Below are positions 45,688 to 54,637 of a stretch of 64,000 nt of DNA, one piece after another; positions within the stretch are counted from its first letter, which is position 1, and the number at the start of each line of letters is the position of its first letter. A program made the position numbers and the translations under genes. Source of the stretch: Lunatibacter salilacus (GTDB taxonomy: Bacteria; Bacteroidota; Bacteroidia; Cytophagales; Cyclobacteriaceae). Under the pieces are notes generated by a model, which ran no database searches, had not been told where the DNA came from, and worked only from the letters and a program-made list of their open reading frames with translations. Where the stretch lies: assembly GCF_009797935.1 (NCBI RefSeq), contig NZ_VOLC01000006.1, positions 124,001 through 188,000 of the forward strand. The letters are read 5' to 3'.

Positions 45688-47526
45688 ATGAAAAATCATA
45701 TAAAACAATCATCAATACTGCATTGGATGCTTGGCTTGGCTGTCTTGCTCTTCACTCCCTCATGTGATGACGAATGGCTCCAGCCTAAACCTTTGTCCTT
45801 TTATGCTCCGGAAAACACCTATAATGCAGCCAGCGGGCTTTGGGGAGCCCTCGTAGCCTGCGAAAGAAATATGAGGCACGAATATACTGGCGATGGACCT
45901 CCGATACTTACCGAACATATATTTTCGGAAGTAGCCATAGAAGGTACCACCGACAAGTCAGGGCCCGCACAGGATCTTAATTTACTGATAACTCCGGATG
46001 CTAACCTAAACAGCACTGATTTTAATCGTATAGGTTGGTATTGGTATGAAGGATACAGAGGTATAAGATATGCGAATACGGTTATTTCCCGTATCGATGA
46101 ACCAACCGACTATGCCAACGAGGGAGAGAGGAACCATATCTTGGCAACCGCCTATTTCCATAGGGCCATGAGATACTATCGCCTTACCAATCAATTTGGC
46201 GATGTACCCCTAATCCTTTATGAAATCACGGAACCCCGGTTGGATTTCTTCACTACTGACCGGGAAGTCATTCTTCGTAAAATGAAGTCCGATTTGGAAT
46301 GGGGGGAAGAGTGGATTCCTGACGTTATGGACCGAGGTCAAGTTCCAAAGGGAGCACTTCAGCATTTGTTAACTAAAGTTAATTTGGCATTGGGGGAATT
46401 TGACGATGCCATTGCATCTGCCAATCGATTGATTGACGGAGGGACACATGCGCTAATGACAGAACGTTTCGGCTCTGTAGCCAATGACCCTACCCGTAAT
46501 ATCATTTGGGATTTGCACCGTCCCGAAAATAAATCTTTAGGAATCAACAGGGAAGGGATTTTGATGGTGATGGACCGTATCGAAACAGAGGGTAATTCAG
46601 GTGGTATGCAATCCATGCGACAAGCTCTTCCTTTTTGGCATACAAATATAAATACCCCGAATGGAAACCGTGGAACAATAGATCAGCCGGGAATTGAATT
46701 TGATCAGGTGACCAACTACGGAAGGGGCATTGGGAGAATGCGTGGCACATGGTACCATCAAAGTATGATCTGGGATGATGATGACGACTTGCGCCACGCA
46801 CCGGGCAACTGGATGAATATGGAAGATCTGGTATACAATAATCCAGCTCTTAAAGGCACGGATGACTATTATGGTAAGCCACTTCAGTTTAGAAATGACG
46901 CCGGACAGGTTCTGGTAGTTGATTCCATAAGAAGCTGGTTTTCATGGCCTCATTACAAAGTATTTGTGCCACAGCCACAAAATATTCGACCAGGCGGTGG
47001 ACACAGTGACTGGTACATCTTCCGGCTGGCTGAAACTTACCTTTTGCGGGCGGAAGCCCATATGTGGAAAGGAAACGCGGCGGCCGCTGCCGCTGATATC
47101 AATGCAATCAGAACCCGTGCTGGTGCCGCTCCTTATGGGCCGGAAGAAGTTACTTTAGCGACAGTACTGGATGAAAGAGCCCGAGAGTTGTACTATGAGG
47201 AACCTAGAAATACGGAATTGACTCGGATTGCTTTTATCTATGCCAAAACAGGTATTCCAGCCTATAATGGCAAAACCTATAATATGTCCACATTCTCGGA
47301 AAATAATTTCTATTACGACCGGATTATGGAAGTGACAGACTATTACAATAAAGGTGTATTCACCCGTCACGGTGATACCTACACCATGAGTCCATACCAT
47401 GTATTATGGCCAATCCCCGCCAATGCGATCAATACGAACACGCAGGGAATCATTAACCAAAATAAAGGGTATTCCGGTTATGACAACAATGTTCCACCAT
47501 TGACTACTTTAGATGAAGGGAAATAA
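45688..47526 (+). CDS. SusD/RagB-family lipoprotein (fourth pair)
   Basis: A 612-residue SusD-type lipoprotein, longer than the other three (489-520). Lipoprotein signal MKNHIKQSSILHWMLGLAVLLFTPSC with cysteine 26, followed by DDEWLQPKPLSFYAPENTYNA. Blocks ILATAYFHRAMRYYRLTNQFGDVPLI, IFRLAETYLLRAEAHMWKGNAAAAAADINAIRTRAGA and the end VLWPIPANAINTNTQGIINQNKGY are typical of the family. No enzyme gene follows, only a terminator. Confidence 0.94.
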   Translation: MKNHIKQSSILHWMLGLAVLLFTPSCDDEWLQPKPLSFYAPENTYNAASGLWGALVACERNMRHEYTGDGPPILTEHIFSEVAIEGTTDKSGPAQDLNLLITPDANLNSTDFNRIGWYWYEGYRGIRYANTVISRIDEPTDYANEGERNHILATAYFHRAMRYYRLTNQFGDVPLILYEITEPRLDFFTTDREVILRKMKSDLEWGEEWIPDVMDRGQVPKGALQHLLTKVNLALGEFDDAIASANRLIDGGTHALMTERFGSVANDPTRNIIWDLHRPENKSLGINREGILMVMDRIETEGNSGGMQSMRQALPFWHTNINTPNGNRGTIDQPGIEFDQVTNYGRGIGRMRGTWYHQSMIWDDDDDLRHAPGNWMNMEDLVYNNPALKGTDDYYGKPLQFRNDAGQVLVVDSIRSWFSWPHYKVFVPQPQNIRPGGGHSDWYIFRLAETYLLRAEAHMWKGNAAAAAADINAIRTRAGAAPYGPEEVTLATVLDERARELYYEEPRNTELTRIAFIYAKTGIPAYNGKTYNMSTFSENNFYYDRIMEVTDYYNKGVFTRHGDTYTMSPYHVLWPIPANAINTNTQGIINQNKGYSGYDNNVPPLTTLDEGK

Positions 47527-47556
47527 TTAATGAATTGATTAACCACCCAACTTTTG

Positions 47557-47595
47557 CCTCCAAAAATTCTGTTTTGATTTTTGGGGGCTTTTTTT
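47557..47595 (+). terminator. Rho-independent terminator after the fourth SusCD pair
   Basis: Stem GCCTCCAAAAAT / ATTTTTGGGGGC with a short loop, followed by seven or more T residues, about 30 bases after the susD stop. Confidence 0.85.
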
Positions 47596-47678
47596 ATTTC
47601 ACCTAAAGCCTGCAAACTTTCAAGGTTTTGGTAACAACAGTTAATTGTTCAAGTAAACTGGTGAAACCTGGAAGGTTT

Positions 47679-50114
47679 TTATTCATCCTTCAAAGGCATC
47701 AAATTTTCCAATGCCTCTTCTATTTTAATCCCGTCACCAAGTACTCCCAGAAATAGGTTCGGCATGGCTTTTATCCGTTCTGGCATGGTAAAGATAGTGA
47801 AGTCCCTCATATCAAGTCCCGCTTTTACTTCCTTCCATTCCAAAGGAGCTGAAACGGTAGCGCCTGGCTTCGGCCGGACACAGTATGGTGCCGCCAAAGT
47901 TTGCCCTTTTCTGTTCTGTAGGTAATCGAGGTATATTTTCCCTCCCCGCTTATCTATTGTTCTTTCCATGGTGCACAGCGCGGGAAGTTTCTCCTCTACC
48001 AAATAACAAAGTACCTTGATAAAATCCCTAACGTCTTCATACGCATACTTCGCTGAAAAAGGCACATAAATATGTAACCCTTTGGAGCCGGAGGTTTTGC
48101 AATAGGCATCTATTTTACCTTTTTGAAGAATTTCATAAGCCATTTGCGCTACTTCGATTACCTCCTCAAAAGTAGTTTTCGGGGATGGATCCAAATCAAT
48201 AATACCGTAATCGGGGTTTTCAAGAGATTCAATTCTGGAATTCCACGGGTTAATTTCAATACAGCCCAAATTTGCCATATATAGAAGGGTAGCTTCATGT
48301 TGGCAGATAAGGTATTCAATATCCTTTTCCGACGAAGAAGAATAAATTTGGACAGTTTCTATCCAAGGCGGAAATATGCCGGCTGTATCTTTGTGGTAAA
48401 AACTGGGAGCGTCAATTCCATCCGGATGGCGGTGCATATTTTGGGGTCTGTCCTTCAGGAAAGGTAATATATATTCCGAAATGGAAAGATAATAATCCAG
48501 CAGTTGAAATTTGGTAATGCCTGAATCTGGCCAATACACTTTATCAAGGTTAGATATAGGCACTTCAAACCCATCTATCTCAAGAATTTCTGATTTGGAA
48601 TGTTTATTTTTACTACCTGAGGCTGATTCCACCGATTCTACCGGATGTATTTCCCTAGCTAGCTTGTCAGTTCTTATCCCTTTGAAAGAGGGATGTCGCA
48701 TCATGCCACTTTTTGTCCAATTGGCAAACTTTACCTCCACTATAAGCAGAGGCTCCAACCAATGGGGTTTTCTGCCTTTGAGGTTAATTTTTTCGTCAAA
48801 AGGGGATTTGTCTCTTTTGAGAGGTTGAAACTTTTCCCACAGTTCCTTCTGCGTCTGATCATCGAATCCAGTGCCACAGTTTCCCACATAGGCCAATTTA
48901 CCGCTCTCGTAAACAGCTAAAATTAAAGATCCAAAATGCCTACCATCTGATTCCGTATATCCTGCTATCAAAGCCTCTTGACTTTCAACAGACTTAATTT
49001 TTAACCAGTTTTCCGTTCTTCGGCCAATATCATAAGTCGAATCAGCTTTTTTTGCCATTACTCCTTCCAGGCCGGAAGAGACTGCCTGTTCATAAAACGC
49101 ATTTCCCAGACTCTCGATATGGTCACAATAATAAACAAGCGGTATACCTTCTATTACTTCTTTAATCAGGCTTTTTCTTTCCAATAACGGTAAATGGGTT
49201 ATGTCGTGCCCGTTCAGGAAAAGCATGTCAAACACATAATACCTTAACTCTCCCTCTCCTGTCTCCGCATAGTGCTGGAGCTTTTGAAAATCCGGCTTAC
49301 CTTCTTCGTCCACGATTACTACCTCTCCGTCCAACACAACATCGTGTGGTATGCCGCTTAAGTTTTGGTGGAGGGATCGGAAGTGTTGGTTATAGGATAT
49401 TCCATTCCGGGAGTAAATTTCAGCTTTCCCATTGTGAATATTTGCTAAAATTCTATACCCATCCCATTTGATTTCAAAAATCCATCCTGCTTTGCTAAAA
49501 ATAGAGGTTGTCTTTCCTGCTAGCATTGGGCTAACCATCCGACGGATATCCAGGCCTGAAGATCTGGTTGAGCTTTCATCTTTGGTTTCTAGCCATTCTT
49601 CGGCATCATAGGCAAGTCCTGTTGCAAATTCATCTTCCTTTTTGATCAAAAGCCATTGGTCATTTTTTTCCCCTCCCCTTGTATGCACCAAGGCAAAATT
49701 CCCAAGTAGTTTGGTGCCAAAAAATTCAAGCTTTAAGTCTCCCCTACTATATTGATCCGACAAATCCCCCTTGCTTCCTGGTGCCAATCTAAATGTTCCT
49801 TCATCCCATATCGCCATACTTCCCGCACCGTAATTTCCCTTGGGAATGATCCCTTCAAATTTCAAATATTCTATAGGGTGATCCTCCGTATGAATGGAAA
49901 GCCTTTTATCCTTGGGGTTCATGGAAGGACCCTTGGGGACCGCCCAGCTTTTAAGGACTCCTTCCATTTCCAATCTCAAGTCATAGTGCAACCTCCGAGC
50001 CTTATGCCGCTGAATTACAAACCTGGACTTGGCGGTTGGTATTTCTAAATCTGAACCGGAAGGTTCAGGTGTTTTTGAAAAATCCCGTTTATCAGCATAT
50101 TTATCAAGTGCCAT
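47679..50114 (-). CDS. ligD: DNA ligase D, multifunctional NHEJ enzyme
   Basis: ATP-dependent ligase for repair of double-strand breaks with Ku. Three domains in the order phosphoesterase - ligase - polymerase. The 3'-phosphoesterase part (about 1-165) has RLHYDLRLEMEGVLKSWAVPKGP with H43 and D45. The ligase part (about 195-510) has the nucleotidyl lysine K216 in IKWDGYRI and LDGEVVIVD. The primase-type polymerase part (about 540-800) has YGIIDLDPSP with the two metal aspartates. 811 residues, all three active sites present. Its ATG overlaps the Ku stop by one base (TAATG), so the two are co-translated. Confidence 0.96.
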   Translation of the reverse strand: MALDKYADKRDFSKTPEPSGSDLEIPTAKSRFVIQRHKARRLHYDLRLEMEGVLKSWAVPKGPSMNPKDKRLSIHTEDHPIEYLKFEGIIPKGNYGAGSMAIWDEGTFRLAPGSKGDLSDQYSRGDLKLEFFGTKLLGNFALVHTRGGEKNDQWLLIKKEDEFATGLAYDAEEWLETKDESSTRSSGLDIRRMVSPMLAGKTTSIFSKAGWIFEIKWDGYRILANIHNGKAEIYSRNGISYNQHFRSLHQNLSGIPHDVVLDGEVVIVDEEGKPDFQKLQHYAETGEGELRYYVFDMLFLNGHDITHLPLLERKSLIKEVIEGIPLVYYCDHIESLGNAFYEQAVSSGLEGVMAKKADSTYDIGRRTENWLKIKSVESQEALIAGYTESDGRHFGSLILAVYESGKLAYVGNCGTGFDDQTQKELWEKFQPLKRDKSPFDEKINLKGRKPHWLEPLLIVEVKFANWTKSGMMRHPSFKGIRTDKLAREIHPVESVESASGSKNKHSKSEILEIDGFEVPISNLDKVYWPDSGITKFQLLDYYLSISEYILPFLKDRPQNMHRHPDGIDAPSFYHKDTAGIFPPWIETVQIYSSSSEKDIEYLICQHEATLLYMANLGCIEINPWNSRIESLENPDYGIIDLDPSPKTTFEEVIEVAQMAYEILQKGKIDAYCKTSGSKGLHIYVPFSAKYAYEDVRDFIKVLCYLVEEKLPALCTMERTIDKRGGKIYLDYLQNRKGQTLAAPYCVRPKPGATVSAPLEWKEVKAGLDMRDFTIFTMPERIKAMPNLFLGVLGDGIKIEEALENLMPLKDE

Positions 50115-50884
50115 TAGGAAGCTTTTTTCTTTTTCTCCAGACTGGCTTTAAGTTGAGCCATTAGGTCTTTCGCGGGGGTGGTTTCTCTATCGAATTTTGT
50201 CTTCTCCAACTTCTTTCCACTTGTTTTGGATTCTATAATTTTCATCAGCTGGTCATTATATATATCCTTGTACTTGCCAAAATCGAACTTCTCCGTATAC
50301 TGTTCTATCAGCGAAAGTGCCATATCTACCTCTTTTTTAGAAACCTTCGTTTTCGGTAATTTCAGTTCTGCACCATCTCTAATTTCATCGGAAAAGCGAA
50401 TTACATTTAATACCAAGATGTCATTATAAACACCAATCAGACTCAGGTTTTCTTTTTGACGCATCACGAACGTTGCTAATCCAAGTTTTTTCGTTTTCTT
50501 CAAGGCATCCCTTAGTAAATTATACGATTTCCCTCCTTCCTTTTGAGGTTCTAAAAAGTAAGGCTTTTTGAAAAGGACATCCGCTACTTCATCTTGGTTT
50601 ACAAAAGCCTCAATTTCAAGAGTTTTACTTTTTACAACATTGGCCTGTTCAAAATCTTCTTCTTCAAGTATAATGTAATTATCCCCCTTTTTATACCCTT
50701 TCACGATATCTTTCCATTCTACTTCTTTGCCTGTATCTTCATTTATGCGTTTGTACCTGATTCTAGCATGGTCATGACTATCCAACATGTCCAACGACAA
50801 TCGCCTGTCCTCTGAGGCAGAATACATTTTGATCGGAATCGTAACTAAACCAAAACTAATTGAACCATTCCAAATTGATCTCAT
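50114..50884 (-). CDS. ku: Ku DNA end-binding protein
   Basis: Homodimeric ring protein that threads onto broken DNA ends and recruits LigD. 256 residues: MRSIWNGSISFGLVTIPIKMYSA, LDMLDSHDHARIRYKRINEDTGKEVEWKDIVKGY, and the lysine-rich C-terminal tail (KASLEKKKKAS). It is the first gene of the ku-ligD operon. The spacer 50885-51304 has no gene, only short palindromic motifs such as GGGAGAAATTCCC at 50908. Confidence 0.96.
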   Translation of the reverse strand: MRSIWNGSISFGLVTIPIKMYSASEDRRLSLDMLDSHDHARIRYKRINEDTGKEVEWKDIVKGYKKGDNYIILEEEDFEQANVVKSKTLEIEAFVNQDEVADVLFKKPYFLEPQKEGGKSYNLLRDALKKTKKLGLATFVMRQKENLSLIGVYNDILVLNVIRFSDEIRDGAELKLPKTKVSKKEVDMALSLIEQYTEKFDFGKYKDIYNDQLMKIIESKTSGKKLEKTKFDRETTPAKDLMAQLKASLEKKKKAS

Positions 50885-51304
50885 AAGTCACTAAATGTAT
50901 ATTTTACGGGAGAAATTCCCATGTTGAAGAATAGCTAAATTTATACCAAAAAATAATCGTAGATAACGGCAACTAATTAGGGAATGTATCAAAATTGCGG
51001 TACTTTTAAACTAGTCCATTCTTATGGTTAGCCTAGATTATCAATGTTTTCAAGGCGATTTCAGCTACACAAGGCCTATTTATTCTTACTTGTTCACCCT
51101 GTTTGATTGGGAAAAATAATTCCGCATTTGAGGAAAAATGGCATGTTAAAATGTTTAAGTGAAAAAAATTAAATTCTAAAAAACAGCCTGAATAATAAAA
51201 CATTAGTCCTATTTTAATGTCTAAAAATGATAATTTCAAAAAGTTTTTCAATTTGGTAAAACAATTGTTAATGGGATATTAAGTATTGATTAAAAAACTA
51301 CGAT
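50885..51304. other. Gene-free spacer between ku and the small lipoprotein gene
   Basis: 420 bases, AT-rich, no supported gene. It contains two imperfect palindromes, GGGAGAAATTCCC (50908-50920) and GGGAAAAATAATTCC (51109-51123), plus a TGAGGAAAA box at 51129 that recurs in other spacers of the stress region. Confidence 0.5.
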
Positions 51305-51511
51305 ATGAAAACGAATAAAATTATGTTTGTGGGTGCAGCCTTTTTGATAATGATATCCTGTGACAATAATTCTATTTCCAACAATAACGAAAACGGTGGA
51401 GTTGCAGACCTCTCCCACATCCAAACCGAAGGGGAACACTCAATTTCCGTCAGACCAACCGATGTATCCTATTCATCTTTAATCAATGATTTACGGGCCC
51501 TTCATTTCTAA
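51305..51511 (+). CDS. Small lipoprotein of unknown function
   Basis: A 68-residue predicted lipoprotein: signal MKTNKIMFVGAAFLIMISC with the cysteine at residue 19, then an asparagine-rich linker (DNNSISNNNENGG) and about 35 residues with no known domain. It lies 130 bases before the branching enzyme gene and may share its promoter. Real because of the clear lipobox and isolated position, but no function can be given. Confidence 0.6.
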   Translation: MKTNKIMFVGAAFLIMISCDNNSISNNNENGGVADLSHIQTEGEHSISVRPTDVSYSSLINDLRALHF

Positions 51512-51640
51512 GCACGGCCTTTGCCAACGCACTGAGTTAATCAAATTCATGGGTCTTCTATCATATTTTGACAGGCCCGGGAAAATCGACATAAGGCGGA
51601 AAATTTTAGTTAAACTATTCAAACAAATTTTTACAAGTAT

Positions 51641-53434
51641 ATGGAAACATCGAAATATCCCGGGATGGGAGCAGTAGTTACTCCTGAGGGCATCACATTT
51701 CGAGTATGGGCACCTAATGCGGAGCGTTTATTCGTGATGGGAAGCTTTAATGATTGGAATGAAGAAAATTGCCCTATGGCCCATGAAGATAACGGATATT
51801 GGAGTTGTCATTCGACGGATGCCAAACCCGGGGACGAATATAAGTTTGTTATACACAATCATGAGAAGGTGCTGCATAAAACTGATCCGTATGCAAAAAA
51901 AATGATACACAGTGATGGAAATGCGGTTATCGTTAATCTGAGGAAGGATTGGAAAGATCATGAATTCAAACCTGCCCCACTGAATGAATGGATCGTGTAT
52001 GAACTTCATGTGGGCACATTTAACAGGGAGGGGGTGGAAGATGGTAAAGTGGGGACTTTTTATTCGGCTGCCGAAAAACTGGATTATCTACGGGATTTGG
52101 GAATAAATGTAATCGAGTTAATGCCGGTTTCAGAATTTCCCGGAGACAATTCTTGGGGTTACAATCCTTCCCATCCCTTTGCAGTGGAGACATCGTACGG
52201 CGGTCCGGAGGGGATGATGCATTTTATTTATGAGGCGCATATCAGGGGAATCGCCGTAATGTTGGATGTGGTATACAACCATTTTGGTCCAAGCGACATG
52301 GATCTCTGGCAGTTTGACGGTTGGGAAGAAAACGGAATGGGAGGCATTTATTTTTTTAATGATTATAAGGCAAAAACTCCTTGGGGGGATACGAGACCAG
52401 ATTATGGAAGACCCGAGGTCAGGAACTACCTTCGTGATAATGCGATAATGTGGTTGGAAGATTACCAATGCGACGGATTACGGTTGGACGCCACCGCTAT
52501 AATCAGACTATTGGATCATGAAAATGGTGATGATAGTGATGAATTGGTAGAAGGTGGAGCATTTCTGCGGGAGCTAAACGGAGAGATCCGGGAAAAATTC
52601 CCTTATAAGATAATGATGGCCGAAGATCTTAAAACTAACAGGACGGTAACAGAGACGGTTGAAAATGGAGGATTGGGATTTCATTGCCAGTGGGGTAACG
52701 GTTTTGCCCACACAATTAAAAAAATATTAACTGAACAGGAAGATCGGAATATAAATCTTCAGTCTCTAGTGGACGTTTTGTTTAGAAATTTCAATAATGA
52801 CGTATTCCAGCGGGTGATATTTGGTGAGTCCCATGATGAGGTTTCCCAAGATTTCTCCCGCTTGCCTGATGAGATCCAACCCGGAGAAGCGGAAGGCGAA
52901 TTTGCCAAAAAGAAATCCACCTTGGGTGCACTGACATTACTTACAGCACCTGCCATACCGATGCTTTTTCAGGGTCAGGAGTTCTTGAGCTATGAATATT
53001 TCAATGATGAAATACCTCTTGATTGGAGCAGGGTAGAGAATTTTGACGGGATAGTGACTATGTATAGAGACCTGGTAAATCTGCGAAAATCCAAAGATGG
53101 ATTAACAAGAGGACTAAATGGCCAACATACCGAATTGTTTCACCACAATGACGAAGGATTAGTATTGGCGTATTCCAGGTGCCATCAGGACGATGTACAG
53201 AATCCGGTCATCGTGATTCTCAATTTTGCATACGAAACTAAAAAAGGATATCGAATAGGATTGCCTTATGAAGGCAACTGGAAGGTGGTTTTTAACAGTG
53301 GTTGGAAAGGGTACGATGAAGTATTTGCCCAGGTAGAATTGTCTGAAATAAATAGTATGGAAGGCGTAGACGGATTGCCACATTCTATCATGGTAGACAT
53401 ACCCTCCTACGGAGGTTTAATCTTGTCAAGGTGA
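51641..53434 (+). CDS. GH13 1,4-alpha-glucan branching enzyme-like protein
   Basis: Predicted to form alpha-1,6 branches in glycogen-type glucans, or to act on related maltodextrins. 597 residues: an N-terminal CBM48-type domain (about 8-100, ITFRVWAPNAERLFVMGSFNDWNE), a GH13 barrel with LDVVYNHFGP, the nucleophile aspartate in DGLRLDAT, the acid/base glutamate in MMAEDL and the transition-state aspartate in GESHDEV, then a C-terminal beta domain. The ESHDE form is that of branching enzymes. Its stop overlaps the GTG start of the topoisomerase gene, so the two are one transcript. Confidence 0.85.
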   Translation: METSKYPGMGAVVTPEGITFRVWAPNAERLFVMGSFNDWNEENCPMAHEDNGYWSCHSTDAKPGDEYKFVIHNHEKVLHKTDPYAKKMIHSDGNAVIVNLRKDWKDHEFKPAPLNEWIVYELHVGTFNREGVEDGKVGTFYSAAEKLDYLRDLGINVIELMPVSEFPGDNSWGYNPSHPFAVETSYGGPEGMMHFIYEAHIRGIAVMLDVVYNHFGPSDMDLWQFDGWEENGMGGIYFFNDYKAKTPWGDTRPDYGRPEVRNYLRDNAIMWLEDYQCDGLRLDATAIIRLLDHENGDDSDELVEGGAFLRELNGEIREKFPYKIMMAEDLKTNRTVTETVENGGLGFHCQWGNGFAHTIKKILTEQEDRNINLQSLVDVLFRNFNNDVFQRVIFGESHDEVSQDFSRLPDEIQPGEAEGEFAKKKSTLGALTLLTAPAIPMLFQGQEFLSYEYFNDEIPLDWSRVENFDGIVTMYRDLVNLRKSKDGLTRGLNGQHTELFHHNDEGLVLAYSRCHQDDVQNPVIVILNFAYETKKGYRIGLPYEGNWKVVFNSGWKGYDEVFAQVELSEINSMEGVDGLPHSIMVDIPSYGGLILSR

Positions 53435-54429
53435 ACCCGTTAATTCTTCACATCGGCGATGAATCCATGTGCCTTCAGCGGAAAAAAAGAGGGAGGGGTT
53501 TTATTTACCTAGATGAAAAAGGCGAAAAATTGACGTCTAAAAAAGTATTGAACAGAATTAACGCTTTGGTTATACCACCGATGTGGACAGAAGTGAACGT
53601 ATGCAAATTTGAAAATGGTCATATTCAGGCAACCGGAAGGGATTTAAAGGGGAGGAAACAATACATTTACCATACAGAATGGGAAAGGCACCGGCAGGAA
53701 GAAAAGTTCTTCCGGATGGCAAACTTCGGCAAAAAACTTCCTAACCTCCGGAAACAAGTTGCGACAGATTTGCGGAAAAAAACGTGGATGAAGGAAAAGG
53801 TACTTGCCTTAATGGTGGAGATATTGGACGAGACTGGTATTCGGATTGGAAATAAAATCTATGAAAAGACCAATCAGACCTACGGCCTTTCTACCCTACG
53901 AAGAAAACATCTACAGATCGAAGGAAGCCGGTTAGTGTTAAAATATAAGGGGAAAAGCAATAAGGAACGGGAAATCTCCATTGAAGATCAAACATTAGCG
54001 AGGTATATCAAGAAAGTTTCCCAAATACCGGGTTATGAATTATTCAAATACTTGGACGAAAATGGCAGAACACAGAGCTTGGACAGCCAAGATGTGCAGG
54101 AATATATCCAGGAAATAATTGGCAATACATTTTCCTGCAAGGATTTCAGAACTTGGGTGGGTAGCCGTCTGGCTGTCGAATTATTACCCGTGGCAATGAA
54201 AATCCAAGCAGCCTCCCCTAGGAAAAAGTTAGAACCAACACTCATCCAGCTTGTATCAAAAGAACTAGGCAACACCCCGACCATTTGCAAAGGATATTAC
54301 GTACATCCTCTGATCCTTTCCAAAATGGAAGCGGGTGAAATACCCTTAAAAAACCCATTTCGGGAAAGCAAATCCCCAACTGGGCTTTCCGCTTCTGAAA
54401 AATTACTCTTGAAATTGCTGGAAGAATAG
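53431..54429 (+). CDS. Type IB DNA topoisomerase (poxvirus-like)
   Basis: Relaxes supercoiled DNA by nicking one strand through a 3'-phosphotyrosine. 332 residues in the usual bacterial TopIB form: N-terminal beta domain (GFIYLDEKGEKLTSKKVLNRINALVIPPMW), then a tyrosine-recombinase-like catalytic domain with R138 (GIRIGN), the lysine of KYKGKS, R240 (DFRTW) and the nucleophile Y290 in CKGYYVHP. It starts with GTG, overlapping the branching enzyme stop by four bases (GTGA). Confidence 0.92.
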   Translation: MNPLILHIGDESMCLQRKKRGRGFIYLDEKGEKLTSKKVLNRINALVIPPMWTEVNVCKFENGHIQATGRDLKGRKQYIYHTEWERHRQEEKFFRMANFGKKLPNLRKQVATDLRKKTWMKEKVLALMVEILDETGIRIGNKIYEKTNQTYGLSTLRRKHLQIEGSRLVLKYKGKSNKEREISIEDQTLARYIKKVSQIPGYELFKYLDENGRTQSLDSQDVQEYIQEIIGNTFSCKDFRTWVGSRLAVELLPVAMKIQAASPRKKLEPTLIQLVSKELGNTPTICKGYYVHPLILSKMEAGEIPLKNPFRESKSPTGLSASEKLLLKLLEE

Positions 54430-54637
54430 AGCTTTTCTGCCTTCTACTTATTTTTTAGAGGATTTGTGATTTTTCCATCATGAAAAGTTATAATTCCACT
54501 TTTTGGAATGTGCATTGCAAGTTGATAGTATTGCCAGTTTTATTAGTTCTAATCTAAAATAAGAGTTTGATTTTCAAAAATCTTATCACAGTCCCAGAAC
54601 TGAGCTCTATTTCTTTTACCCAAAAAATAAAAAAACC

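Noticed and set aside
51033-51251. 72-residue minus-strand frame between ku and the small lipoprotein
   Set aside because: Composition is that of translated AT-rich spacer, with no domain or neighbour support.
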